Part shown: positions 17,228-25,836 of the stretch, in pieces
How positions within the stretch are numbered: position 1 is the first letter of the stretch
Layout: each line of letters starts with the position of its first letter
Origin: G965197555 sp965197555
Lineage (GTDB): Bacteria > Chloroflexota > Dehalococcoidia > Lucifugimonadales > UBA3495
Assembly: GCA_965197555.1 (NCBI GenBank)
Contig: OZ240213.1
Span: 2,852,001-2,916,000, forward strand
Direction of reading: 5' to 3'
DNA: 64,000 nucleotides
Notes under the pieces: model-generated
Told to the model about the DNA's origin: nothing
Databases searched by the model: none
The model's input: only the letters and a program-made list of their open reading frames with translations
Translations under genes and position numbers: made by a program

Positions 17228-19015
17228 ATGTTTACTGTAGCTTGGGCAACTAGGAACAGGACCATTATTTCTCTGGCCCTGGTAATTGGACTTACCTTGT
17301 TCCTCATGGCCTGCGGTGAGGCGGCCACCGCCGTGCCGGAGCCTGCGGCCACCACCTCTCCCGCAGCGACCGCGATGCCCGCGGCAACAACTGCTCCCGC
17401 AGCAACGGCGGTTCCCCGCGCCACTGCTGCGCCAACCAAGGCGGCTCCAGCGCCCTCGGGGAAGAAACTCAAGGTACAGAAGCTAAGGTTCGCCATGCCC
17501 TCGCCAACCTCGGAGAGCAACCGTACCTGGGCCGGAAGCTGGAACTATATCTCGCAGCACGACGCATGGGCTGAGACCCTGTTGCGAGTTGACCCGGAGA
17601 TCTCTGGAAAGCTCGACCCTCTACTGGCCGAGAGTTGGGAATCTAGCAATGCATTCAAAACGTGGTCCTTCAAACTGAGAGAGGGCATCCCTTTCCAATT
17701 TGGCTGGGGGGAGTTTACCGCGCAGGATGTGGTCCATACCTACGAACAGCTGATTCGGGAGGACAGCCTGGCCACATTGAAAGAACCGGCGTGGGACCAG
17801 GCAACCCTTGAGATCATAGACGACTACAACATAAATTTTCACTTTGAGAACCCTTACCTGGATGGGGACCGATTGTTCTCCCGCTGGGCCGGAGACCTAA
17901 TAATCGTCAGCAAGGCCCAATTTGACGAGATGGGGCTCGACGCGTTCGACCAGATACAGACCGCCGGAACCGGCCCTTACCAGAACCTAGATCGAGACCT
18001 GGGCTCCAGTGTTACTTTTGAAAGGGTACCGGAGGGCCACTGGAAGTATGAGGTCGATTTTGAAGAGTTCCAGTTTGTCTGGGCGCCGGAAAGCCTGACT
18101 CGAATGGCGATGCTCTTAGCCGATGAGGTCCATATCTCGCAGATTGAGATAACCCTGCAACCCGACGCCGAGGCCCGGGGCATGAGGGTTATTCAAAGCA
18201 CCCAGGAAACCGTTCAAACCTTGCTTCAATTCGGCGGCATGCATTTCGAGAATACGGAAAAGTGGCCAGATCATTGGGATCCAACTACGCCATTTAACAA
18301 AATTAACATTCGAAAGGCCATGAACAAGGCCATAGACCGGGATGCCATCAGAGACGAAATCTACCTGGGAAGGGCCACTCCCAATTACAAAATGGCATAT
18401 CATCCCAACAACGAGGGCTGGAATCCGGAGTGGGTGACCAAGTGGGAGGAAATGTACGGCTACGATCCCGAAGAGGCGCGGCGCTTGCTGGCACTGGAGG
18501 GGTATGGGCCCGATAACCCGCTGACGCTTAGGGCGATCTCAACAGCTATCCCCGGCAGTCCTGAGTTAGCCGACGTGCTTGAGGCGGCGGTAATCATGTG
18601 GGTCGACGTAAACGTGAACGTGTCGATAGAGAAACTCGACATAGGAGGGTACACAGCCCGTCGAGTGGAGCACAAGCTAAAGAATACGGTGAGACCTTCT
18701 AGAAACCTCCCCATCAGGACGACCCAGGAGGGCGTTCGTATCTTTTACACTAAATATACTACCGGGTGGTACTATGCCCACCCCTACGTCAACGAGACGT
18801 ATATGTGTCTCGTTAAGTCGGCAGACCTAGAAGTGAGGGAGAAATGCGCCCGGGAGCTAGGCGATTGGCTGTACGATAACTATGCCGACATGCCGATGCA
18901 CCATCTCCCCGCCGACGTGACAGTGAATCCCAACTACATTGAAAGTTACGTGTGGCCAGGGCTGACCTCGGCCGGTATCTCCCACTACCACAACATAAAA
19001 GGAGTCCGGGAATAG
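17228..19015 (+). CDS. ABC transporter solute-binding lipoprotein, family 5 (SBP-9)
   Basis: 595 aa. The signal peptide starts MFTVAWATRNR and ends FLMAC (Cys29). The tether is about 50 residues, with TSPAATAMPAATT interrupting the usual units. Class motif WNYISQHDAW (Trp for Phe), shared with SBP-12 and SBP-13. Like SBP-13 it has PDHWDPxTPFN before the second lobe, and YTKYTTGWYYAHPY near the C-terminus. Two further substitutions are MPMHHLPAD for the common IPMFHLNAD, and ITLQPDAEARG for RTLQPDAEARG. The ATG follows GCGAGGTGAGAA. Confidence 0.96.
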   Translation: MFTVAWATRNRTIISLALVIGLTLFLMACGEAATAVPEPAATTSPAATAMPAATTAPAATAVPRATAAPTKAAPAPSGKKLKVQKLRFAMPSPTSESNRTWAGSWNYISQHDAWAETLLRVDPEISGKLDPLLAESWESSNAFKTWSFKLREGIPFQFGWGEFTAQDVVHTYEQLIREDSLATLKEPAWDQATLEIIDDYNINFHFENPYLDGDRLFSRWAGDLIIVSKAQFDEMGLDAFDQIQTAGTGPYQNLDRDLGSSVTFERVPEGHWKYEVDFEEFQFVWAPESLTRMAMLLADEVHISQIEITLQPDAEARGMRVIQSTQETVQTLLQFGGMHFENTEKWPDHWDPTTPFNKINIRKAMNKAIDRDAIRDEIYLGRATPNYKMAYHPNNEGWNPEWVTKWEEMYGYDPEEARRLLALEGYGPDNPLTLRAISTAIPGSPELADVLEAAVIMWVDVNVNVSIEKLDIGGYTARRVEHKLKNTVRPSRNLPIRTTQEGVRIFYTKYTTGWYYAHPYVNETYMCLVKSADLEVREKCARELGDWLYDNYADMPMHHLPADVTVNPNYIESYVWPGLTSAGISHYHNIKGVRE

Positions 19016-19056
19016 TCGGCCTATCCCAAAGCCAGTAGATAGTTTGGGCTAGACTC

Positions 19057-19093
19057 ACAGCTCCGGGACCTGTTCAGGTCCCGGAGCTGTTTT
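19057..19093 (+). terminator. Intrinsic terminator after SBP-9
   Basis: A 16-bp stem (ACAGCTCCGGGACCTG with its complement), a two-base loop and a T run. The interval 19094-19296 holds no gene. Confidence 0.93.
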
Positions 19094-19296
19094 ATGTCAA
19101 ACCGCGTCTGTCGAGTTACATCGTCCAGTTGATTGCTACCCCACTCCATACCGGCTTCTTCAAAGGAGGAAACGTTGTAACCCTTAGCTGTGATAGGTGA
19201 ATGAAAATCGTCGTCATGATGTTAAGAACCGTACATAAATGGTTAATATATGGAACGGACTAAAGTACCCGTTGACGACTTACGACACCTGCGTTC

Positions 19297-19326
19297 TTGA
19301 CATGGCCGTTTGCCTAACGGTAAAAT
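19297..19326 (+). promoter_or_regulatory. Sigma-70-type promoter of SBP-10
   Basis: TTGACA at 19297-19302 and TAAAAT at 19321-19326 with an 18-nt spacer ending CCTAACGG, one base longer than the array norm. Confidence 0.83.
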
Positions 19327-19344
19327 TCCCGGCATCTGAGATTT

Positions 19345-19363
19345 CAATTGCCTTCTGCAATTG
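19345..19363 (+). promoter_or_regulatory. Leader hairpin of SBP-10
   Basis: CAATTGC and GCAATTG flank a 5-nt loop in the mRNA leader, about 9 nt before the ribosome-binding site. The same hairpin occurs in the SBP-11 leader and in no other leader of the array. It may be only a shared relic. Confidence 0.35.
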
Positions 19364-19382
19364 GCTAAAGGCGAGGAGATAA

Positions 19383-21260
19383 ATGTTTACTGCTACTTGG
19401 ACGAACCGAAGGGGGGTCATTATTCCCCTGGCTCTGGTGATAGCCATTATGTCGTTCTTGGTGGCCTGCGGCAGCTCGGCTACCGCGGTGCCGGAGCCAG
19501 CGGCCACCGCCGCCCCAGCGGCCACCGCGGCCCCAGCAGCCACCGCCGCGCCTGCGGCGACAGCCGCACCGGGAGCGACAACCGCACCGGCGGCGACAGC
19601 CGCTCCTGCAGCGACGGCTGTTCCCCGAGCTACCGCGGCCCCCACCAAGGCTCCGGCACCCAGCGGGAAGAACGTCAAGCTAAAGAAGCTAAGGTTCGCC
19701 GTGGGCACGCCAGACGTGGAGAGTAACCGTACCTGGGCGGGAACATGGCTCTACATCGTGCAGCACGATGTGTTTGCTGAGACTCTGTTGCAGGTTGACC
19801 CGGACACCAGCAAAGTCGAAGGTCTGGTCGCGGAGAGCTGGGTTGTGGCCAACGATTTCAAAGATTGGTCGTTCAAGTTGAGGGAGGGCATCCCGTGGCA
19901 ATTCGGCTGGGGAGAGTTTACCGCCGCGGACGTTAAACATAGCTACGATCTGGTGGCTCAGGAAGAGAGCCTGGTCATTTTGAAAGAACCGGCGTGGGAC
20001 CATGCAACCGTTGAGGTCCAAGACGACTACAACATCACGTTTACTTTTGATAACCCCTATCTGGCTGGGGAACGTCTATTCTCCCGATGGGCTGGAGACC
20101 TGATCCTTGTCAGCAAGGCCCAATTCGACGCCGAGGGGCTCGACACGTTCGACGCCCCCAATGCAAAGACCGCAGGCACTGGCCCTTACCAGTTACTCAG
20201 CCGCGAATTGGGCGTGGGTCTTTCTTACGAGAGGGTACCCGAAGGCCACTGGAAGTATGACGTGGATTTTGAAGAGTTCGAGTTTGTGTGGGCGGCGGAA
20301 AGTCTGACCCGCATGGCGCTGCTCTTGGCCAAGGAGGTCCACATCTCACAGATTGAAAGGACCCTGCAACCCGACGCCGAAGCCCGGGGCATGAGGGTTA
20401 TCCAAAGCACCAATGAAGCCGCTCAAACCTACAATATGTATGGCGGTTTGTATTGTGGGAAAGATTTCACTCCCGCCGAAATTGAAGAATGTAACTCTAC
20501 GGAAAAGTGGCCCAATCATTTCACGCCAGGGCTGCCAATGCAGAACATCAACATTAGGAAGGCCTTGAACCTCGCCATAGACCGGGATCTAATTAACTCG
20601 GAAATCTATCTGGGCAGGGCCTCGCCCAATTACAACCACGCGTTTCACCCGAGCAACGAGGGCTGGAACCCGGATTGGGAGACAAATTGGGAGGCGATGT
20701 ACGGCTACGATCCCGACGAGGCGAGGCGCCTCCTAGCGGCCGAGGGATATACGGAAGACAACCCCCTTGAGCTCAAGTTCATTTCAACGTTAATCCCGGG
20801 CAGTCCTGAGTTGCACGACGTTATCGAGGCGACCCAGATCATGTACGCCGACGTGAACGTGAATGTGGGGATAGAGAGACTCGACCTTGGCTCGTGGTTA
20901 GCCCGGACAAGGGAGCACAAGATGGAAAATACCCTGAGAGCTTCCAGGAACCTTCCGATCAGAACGACTCAGGAAGGCGTACGCGTCTTTTTCACTAACC
21001 ACTACGCCTCCTGGTACGTTAACGAACCCTTTGTCAACGATACGTATCTATGTCTGGAGAGGTCCGCCGACCTAGCAGCACGGGACCAATGTGCCCGGGA
21101 CATAGGCGACTTTCTTTACGACGGCTACTACTCTATGCCGATGTTTCACCTGCACGCTGACGTAACGGTGGACCCCGAATTCATTGAGAGTTACGTGTGG
21201 CCGGGGCTGACTTCGGCCGGTATTTCCCATTTCCACCAAATAAAAGGAGTACGGGAGTAG
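19383..21260 (+). CDS. ABC transporter solute-binding lipoprotein, family 5, Cys-containing loop insertion (SBP-10)
   Basis: 625 aa. The signal peptide MFTATWTNRRG ends FLVAC (Cys29) and is nearly identical to that of SBP-11. The tether is about 67 residues. Class motif WLYIVQHDVF. After YGGLY it has about 12 extra residues (CGKDFTPAEIEECNSTE; nt about 20455-20505) with two Cys 12 apart, a possible disulfide-closed loop. It also has TFDAPNAKTAGTGPY, an extended form found elsewhere only in SBP-16, and FFTNHYASWYVNEPF, as in SBP-6 and SBP-11. The ATG follows GCGAGGAGATAA. Confidence 0.96.
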   Translation: MFTATWTNRRGVIIPLALVIAIMSFLVACGSSATAVPEPAATAAPAATAAPAATAAPAATAAPGATTAPAATAAPAATAVPRATAAPTKAPAPSGKNVKLKKLRFAVGTPDVESNRTWAGTWLYIVQHDVFAETLLQVDPDTSKVEGLVAESWVVANDFKDWSFKLREGIPWQFGWGEFTAADVKHSYDLVAQEESLVILKEPAWDHATVEVQDDYNITFTFDNPYLAGERLFSRWAGDLILVSKAQFDAEGLDTFDAPNAKTAGTGPYQLLSRELGVGLSYERVPEGHWKYDVDFEEFEFVWAAESLTRMALLLAKEVHISQIERTLQPDAEARGMRVIQSTNEAAQTYNMYGGLYCGKDFTPAEIEECNSTEKWPNHFTPGLPMQNINIRKALNLAIDRDLINSEIYLGRASPNYNHAFHPSNEGWNPDWETNWEAMYGYDPDEARRLLAAEGYTEDNPLELKFISTLIPGSPELHDVIEATQIMYADVNVNVGIERLDLGSWLARTREHKMENTLRASRNLPIRTTQEGVRVFFTNHYASWYVNEPFVNDTYLCLERSADLAARDQCARDIGDFLYDGYYSMPMFHLHADVTVDPEFIESYVWPGLTSAGISHFHQIKGVRE

Positions 21261-21302
21261 CGGGCTTACCCCAAACCCAGTAGATAATATAGCCTAAACA
21301 CA

Positions 21303-21339
21303 TAGCGCCGGGACCTGAGCAGGTCCCGGCGTTGTTTTA
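21303..21339 (+). terminator. Intrinsic terminator after SBP-10
   Basis: GCGCCGGGACCT pairs with AGGTCCCGGCG around a GAGC loop, followed by a T-rich tail. The following gap is only 214 nt between genes, the shortest terminator-bearing gap in the array. Confidence 0.87.
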
Positions 21340-21413
21340 TGTCACGAATCCTCTGTCAAGCCCCCCTATCGGAAACTGCCTACAAGCCCCAGGTGTCCTC
21401 CATGTCACTAACG

Positions 21414-21419
21414 TAGAAT
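21414..21419 (+). promoter_or_regulatory. Decayed promoter of SBP-11 (-10 only)
   Basis: TAGAAT is preserved with the usual CTAACG in front and CCCGCC behind. The -35 position (21391-21396, AGGTGT) no longer resembles TTGACA. The upstream DNA looks deleted compared with the other gaps. Confidence 0.55.
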
Positions 21420-21436
21420 CCCGCCGTCTGAATTTT

Positions 21437-21455
21437 CAATTGCCTTTTGCAATTG
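21437..21455 (+). promoter_or_regulatory. Leader hairpin of SBP-11
   Basis: CAATTGCCTTTTGCAATTG, matching the SBP-10 leader hairpin except for one loop base. Confidence 0.35.
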
Positions 21456-21474
21456 GCTGAAGGCGAGAAGATAA

Positions 21475-23265
21475 ATGTTTACTGCTACGTGGACGAATCG
21501 ACGGGGGGTCATTATTCCCCTGGCTCTGGTGATTGCCGTTATGTCGTTCTTGGTGGCCTGCGGCAGTGCGGCCACCGCGGCCCCAGCAGCCACCGCCGCG
21601 CCAGCGGCGACAGTCGCACCGGGAGCGACAGCCGCACCGGCGGTGACAGCCGCTCCTGCAGCAACCGCGGTCCCCCGCGCTACCGCGGCCCCCACTAAGG
21701 CCCCAGCCGCCGCGGCGAAGTTCAACATAAAGAAGGTGCGTTTCGCCCTGCCTACGCCTGACGTAGAGAGCAACCGTACCTGGGCGGGGCCATGGCTCTA
21801 CATCGTGCAGCACGACGTATTCGCCGAGACCCTGTTGCGTGTTGACACGGAGACTACCGAAGTCATCCCTCTGCTCGCTGAGGACTGGGAGACGAGCAAT
21901 AGTTTCAAGACGTGGTCGTTCAAGTTGAGGGATGGCATCCCGTGGCATTTTGGCTGGGGTGACTTTAGCGCCGCGGACGTGGTCCATAGCTTCGACCTAG
22001 TGAATCGGGAAGACAGTCTGGCCATTTTAAAAGAGCCGGCGTGGTCCCAAGCAACCCCCGAGGTCATAGACGACCACAACATAAAATTCCACTTTGAGAA
22101 CCCCTATCTGGATGGGCACCGGCTGTTCTCCCGTTGGGCCGGCGACCTGATCCTCGTAAGCAAAGCCCAATGGGACGCGGAGGGGCTCGACGCGTTCGAC
22201 CAAATACACACCGCCGGCACCGGCCCCTACCAGCTATCAGAGCGTAGATTGGGCGAAGGTCTGACCTACGAGAGGGTCCCAGGGGGCCACTGGAACTATG
22301 ACGTAGATTCTGAAGAGTTCGAATTTGTTTGGGCGCCGGAAAGTCTAACCCGGATGGCCCTTCTCTTGGCCAAGGAGGCCCACATCTCCCAGATCGAGAG
22401 GACCCTGCAACCCGACGCCGAGGCCCGGGGCATGAGGGTTATCTCAAGCACCAATGAAGCCGCTCAAACCTATACCATGTTTGGCGGTCTATATCGCGAG
22501 AATACGGAGCAATGGCCCGATCACTTCACGCCTGGACTGCCCTTGCAGAACATCAACATTAGACAAGCTCTAAACAAGGCCATAGACCGGGACGCCATCA
22601 ACCAGGAGATCTACCTCGGCAGGGCCACCCCCAATTACAACCACGCGTTTCACCCCAACAACGAGGGCTGGAATCCGGAGTGGGTGGAAAAATGGGAAGA
22701 AATGTACGGCTACGATCCCGATGAGGCGAGAGCCTTGTTGGCTGCTGAAGGTTACGGGCCAGACAACCCCCTCTCGCTTAAGTTCATTTCAACGACCATC
22801 CCTGGCAGTCCTGAGCTGCACGACGTCATCGAGGCAACTCAGATCATGTACGCCGACGTAGACGTGAATCTGGAGATCGAGAAAATTGACTTTGGCACCT
22901 GGATAGCCCGTGGCAGAGAACACAAGCTGGAAAACACCCTGAGGGCATCCAGGAACCTTCCAATCAGGACGACCCAGGAGGGCGTTCGCATCTTTTTCAC
23001 TAATCACTACGCCTCTTGGTACCTGAATGAGCCCTTCGTAAACGACACGTATCTATGTCTGGAGAGGTCTGCCGACCTTGAAGAGCGGGACAAGTGTGCC
23101 CGTGACATAGGCAACTATCTTTACGATAACTACATCGCTGCGCCGATGTTTCACCTCCACGCCGACGTAACGGTGGACCCCGAATTCATTGAGAGTTACG
23201 TGTGGCCGGGACTGACTTCCGCCGGTGTCTCTCACTTCCACAATATAAAAGGTGTCCGGGAGTAG
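21475..23265 (+). CDS. ABC transporter solute-binding lipoprotein, family 5 (SBP-11)
   Basis: 596 aa with signal peptide ending FLVAC (Cys29). The tether is about 53 residues and lacks the VPEP start seen in most members. Class motif WLYIVQHDVF. It shares GIPWHFGWGDFSAADVVHSF with SBP-6 and its first 20 residues and leader with SBP-10, so it looks like a chimera of the two. The ribosome-binding site is GCGAGAAG rather than GCGAGGTG, and the promoter has lost its -35, so expression may be low or depend on readthrough from SBP-10. The C-terminal segment reads IAAPMFHLHAD. The reading frame is intact. Confidence 0.95.
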   Translation: MFTATWTNRRGVIIPLALVIAVMSFLVACGSAATAAPAATAAPAATVAPGATAAPAVTAAPAATAVPRATAAPTKAPAAAAKFNIKKVRFALPTPDVESNRTWAGPWLYIVQHDVFAETLLRVDTETTEVIPLLAEDWETSNSFKTWSFKLRDGIPWHFGWGDFSAADVVHSFDLVNREDSLAILKEPAWSQATPEVIDDHNIKFHFENPYLDGHRLFSRWAGDLILVSKAQWDAEGLDAFDQIHTAGTGPYQLSERRLGEGLTYERVPGGHWNYDVDSEEFEFVWAPESLTRMALLLAKEAHISQIERTLQPDAEARGMRVISSTNEAAQTYTMFGGLYRENTEQWPDHFTPGLPLQNINIRQALNKAIDRDAINQEIYLGRATPNYNHAFHPNNEGWNPEWVEKWEEMYGYDPDEARALLAAEGYGPDNPLSLKFISTTIPGSPELHDVIEATQIMYADVDVNLEIEKIDFGTWIARGREHKLENTLRASRNLPIRTTQEGVRIFFTNHYASWYLNEPFVNDTYLCLERSADLEERDKCARDIGNYLYDNYIAAPMFHLHADVTVDPEFIESYVWPGLTSAGVSHFHNIKGVRE

Positions 23266-23305
23266 CAGGAGACTGCCCGCATTCGGTACGGTTGACCTAA
23301 GCCAA

Positions 23306-23344
23306 ATAGCTCCGGAACCTGTCCGGTTCCGGAGCTATATTTTC
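23306..23344 (+). terminator. Intrinsic terminator after SBP-11
   Basis: ATAGCTCCGGAACC pairs with GGTTCCGGAGCTAT around a 5-nt loop, then ATTTT. The interval 23345-23557 has no gene; a near-palindrome CGAC-A-ATCG lies at 23476-23484, 78 bp upstream of the next -35. Confidence 0.92.
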
Positions 23345-23557
23345 TGGAGGATGCCGGGGCGCTCTTGCTGAGTCAATGGACACCTGTCCAGCTAAAGGGG
23401 CCAGGGAGATTCTTCCATTAGCCTTCAAGACAGCTACAAGTTAATGAGCGGAAAGCTTATTTCGTCAACAATCTCCGACAATCGTCACCGTTTGGATTAA
23501 CGGTGGAGGTTCCATATCACATTTACTACGTGATCAAGCAAACCCGTTTGGGAATTC

Positions 23558-23586
23558 TTGACATAGCTATTTGCCTAACATAGAAT
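23558..23586 (+). promoter_or_regulatory. Sigma-70-type promoter of SBP-12
   Basis: TTGACA at 23558-23563, 17-nt spacer ending GCCTAACA, TAGAAT at 23581-23586, then ACCCG. Confidence 0.87.
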
Positions 23587-23643
23587 ACCCGAGTTCAAAT
23601 CTTCAACGTCCTTTGTGTAATCAGTCCAAGGCGAGGTGAATAA

Positions 23644-25491
23644 ATGCCTATCCTAGTTAGCAAGCTCAGGCCTGGGCTCTCTCCTTTGGTCTTGGTAATG
23701 GCCATGACGTTATTTGTCCTAGGCTGTGGCACCGCAGCGACTGCTACACCTGAACCGGCGGCGGCGCCTGCGGCTACAGCAATGCCAGCACCAACCGCGG
23801 CGCCCGGAGCTACGGCAGTGCCTGCGGCAACAGCGGCGCCCCAGGCGACAGCGGCGCCCCAGGCAACATCCGCCCCCGCGGCGACTGCTGTGCCGCGCGC
23901 TACTGCGGCGCCCACCAGGGCTCCAGCACCCACCGGGAAGGGCGTCAAGTTAAAGAAGCTCAGGTTCGCCATGCCTTCGCCTTTCGCGGAGAGCAACCGT
24001 ACCTGGGTGGGACTATGGAACTATATCTCGCAGCATGACGCATGGGCTGAAACCCTGTTGCGGGCGCACCCGGTGACTGGCGAAGCCGAACCTCTGCTGG
24101 CAGTGAGCTGGGAATCGGCCAATGATTTCAAAGAGTGGTCTTTCAAATTAAGAGAGGACATCCCATGGCAGTTTGGCTGGGGAGAGTTTACCGCGCCGGA
24201 CGTCCTCCATACCTTCGATCTGCTGATCCGGGACGACAGCCTGGCCACGTTGAAGGAGCCCGCATGGGACCATGCAACGGTTGAGGTCATTGACGACCAT
24301 AACATCAAATTCATCTTCGACATACCTTACCTGGATGGGTCACGGCTGTTCTCGCGGCACGCTGGAGACCTGATCATCATGAGCAAGACCCAGTATGATG
24401 AGCTGGGGCTAGAGGGGACGTTCGACCAGATACAGACCGCCGGTACCGGCCCTTACCAGAACAAAGCTCGCGCATTGGGCGAGAGTGTTACCTTTGAAAG
24501 GGTGCCGGAGGGCCATTGGAAGTATGACGTCGATTTTGAAGAGTTCGAGTTCGTCTGGGCACCGGAAAGTCTAACCCGAATGGCGATGCTCCTAGCCGAG
24601 GAGGTCGAAATCTCCCAGATCGAGAGGACCTTGCAACCCGACGCCGAGGCACGGGGCATGAGGGTTATCGAAAGCACTCTGGAATCCGTTCAGACCGTAA
24701 TAACATTCGGCGGGCTGTATTTCGAGAATACAGAAAAGTGGCCCGATCATTACGTTCCTGGGCTGCCTTTTGAAACCCTTAACGTTAGAAAGGCCATGAA
24801 CATGGCCCTAGACCGGAATGCCATCAGAGACGAGATCTATCTGGGCAGGGCCACCCCCAATTACGTCACATCATTTCACCGGCTGAACGAGGGCTGGAAC
24901 CCGGAGTGGGTGGACAAGTGGGACGAAATGTACGGCTACAATCCCGATGAGGCGAGGCGCCTAATGGAGGCCGAAGGGTATACGCCCGACAATCCCCTGA
25001 AGATTACGTCGATCTCCACGGTTATTCCCGGGACCCCTGAGCTAGCCGACGTGATCGAAGCCGCAGGGATCATGTGGGCCGAGGTTGGGATCGAGCTAGA
25101 GATAGAGAAAATTGACCTTGGCGCGTTTTCAGCTCGTGCCAGAGAGCACAAGATGCAGAACACCCTGAGGCCTACTAGGAACCTCCCTATCAGGACGACC
25201 CAGGAGGGGGTCCGCATCTTTTACACTAAATTCTATAGCGGTTGGTACTTTGCACACCCCTTCATCAACGAGAACTATCTATGTCTCACCAGGTCGGCAG
25301 ACCTCGCTGTGAGGGAAAAGTGTGCCAGGGACATAGGGGACTTTGCGTATAACAACTACGCCAATATCCCACTCTTCCACAATAACGCCGACGTGACAGT
25401 GAATCCCGAGTACATCGAAGACTATGTTTGGCCGGGGTTGACTTCGGCGGGCATCTCCCACTACCACGAGATAAAGGGAGTCCGGGAGTAG
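23644..25491 (+). CDS. ABC transporter solute-binding lipoprotein, family 5 (SBP-12)
   Basis: 615 aa. The signal peptide MPILVSKLRPG ends FVLGC (Cys28). The tether is about 70 residues, with unusual PQATAAPQATSAP units that bring in Gln. Class motif WNYISQHDAW. It shares with SBP-13 an IPYL form (FDIPYLDGSRLFSRHAGD) where most members have ENPYL, plus PGTPELADVIEA and the WAEVGIELEIEK block. The C-terminal segment is YTKFYSGWYFAHPF and the tail residues read NIPLFHNNAD. The ATG follows GCGAGGTGAATAA. Confidence 0.96.
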   Translation: MPILVSKLRPGLSPLVLVMAMTLFVLGCGTAATATPEPAAAPAATAMPAPTAAPGATAVPAATAAPQATAAPQATSAPAATAVPRATAAPTRAPAPTGKGVKLKKLRFAMPSPFAESNRTWVGLWNYISQHDAWAETLLRAHPVTGEAEPLLAVSWESANDFKEWSFKLREDIPWQFGWGEFTAPDVLHTFDLLIRDDSLATLKEPAWDHATVEVIDDHNIKFIFDIPYLDGSRLFSRHAGDLIIMSKTQYDELGLEGTFDQIQTAGTGPYQNKARALGESVTFERVPEGHWKYDVDFEEFEFVWAPESLTRMAMLLAEEVEISQIERTLQPDAEARGMRVIESTLESVQTVITFGGLYFENTEKWPDHYVPGLPFETLNVRKAMNMALDRNAIRDEIYLGRATPNYVTSFHRLNEGWNPEWVDKWDEMYGYNPDEARRLMEAEGYTPDNPLKITSISTVIPGTPELADVIEAAGIMWAEVGIELEIEKIDLGAFSARAREHKMQNTLRPTRNLPIRTTQEGVRIFYTKFYSGWYFAHPFINENYLCLTRSADLAVREKCARDIGDFAYNNYANIPLFHNNADVTVNPEYIEDYVWPGLTSAGISHYHEIKGVRE

Positions 25492-25527
25492 CGGTCCCAA
25501 GCCCAATCTAACCCACAGACCTTGCTA

Positions 25528-25566
25528 AACAGCTCCGGGAGCCAATTGGCCCCCGGAGCTGTTTAA
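25528..25566 (+). terminator. Intrinsic terminator after SBP-12
   Basis: AACAGCTCCGGG pairs with CCCGGAGCTGTT. The loop contains a further GCCAATTGGC palindrome. TTTAA follows. The interval 25567-25755 shows nothing recognisable. Confidence 0.88.
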
Positions 25567-25755
25567 TATTCCTTGTTTTTTATTTCAACGGGAGCTCGCC
25601 GCCTAACAGACATGATCTCATGTCGATCCCAGCCTCGTGCTCCGCAAGCTATTAACCTATTTTGTTACTTTGGCGACGGAATCAGTAAAAGCCGAGGACC
25701 ATTGGACAACCATATAGAGCATTGTGAGCCCCAGTTGCCTCAACGTGGTTATTCC

Positions 25756-25785
25756 TTGACACTACTTGATCGCCTAACGTAGAAT
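25756..25785 (+). promoter_or_regulatory. Sigma-70-type promoter of SBP-13
   Basis: TTGACA at 25756-25761 and TAGAAT at 25780-25785 with an 18-nt spacer ending CCTAACG, then GCCCGC. Confidence 0.84.
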
Positions 25786-25836
25786 GCCCGCACAATTTTA
25801 ATCGGCGGCATTTCGAAACAGCCGAAAGCGAGGTGA

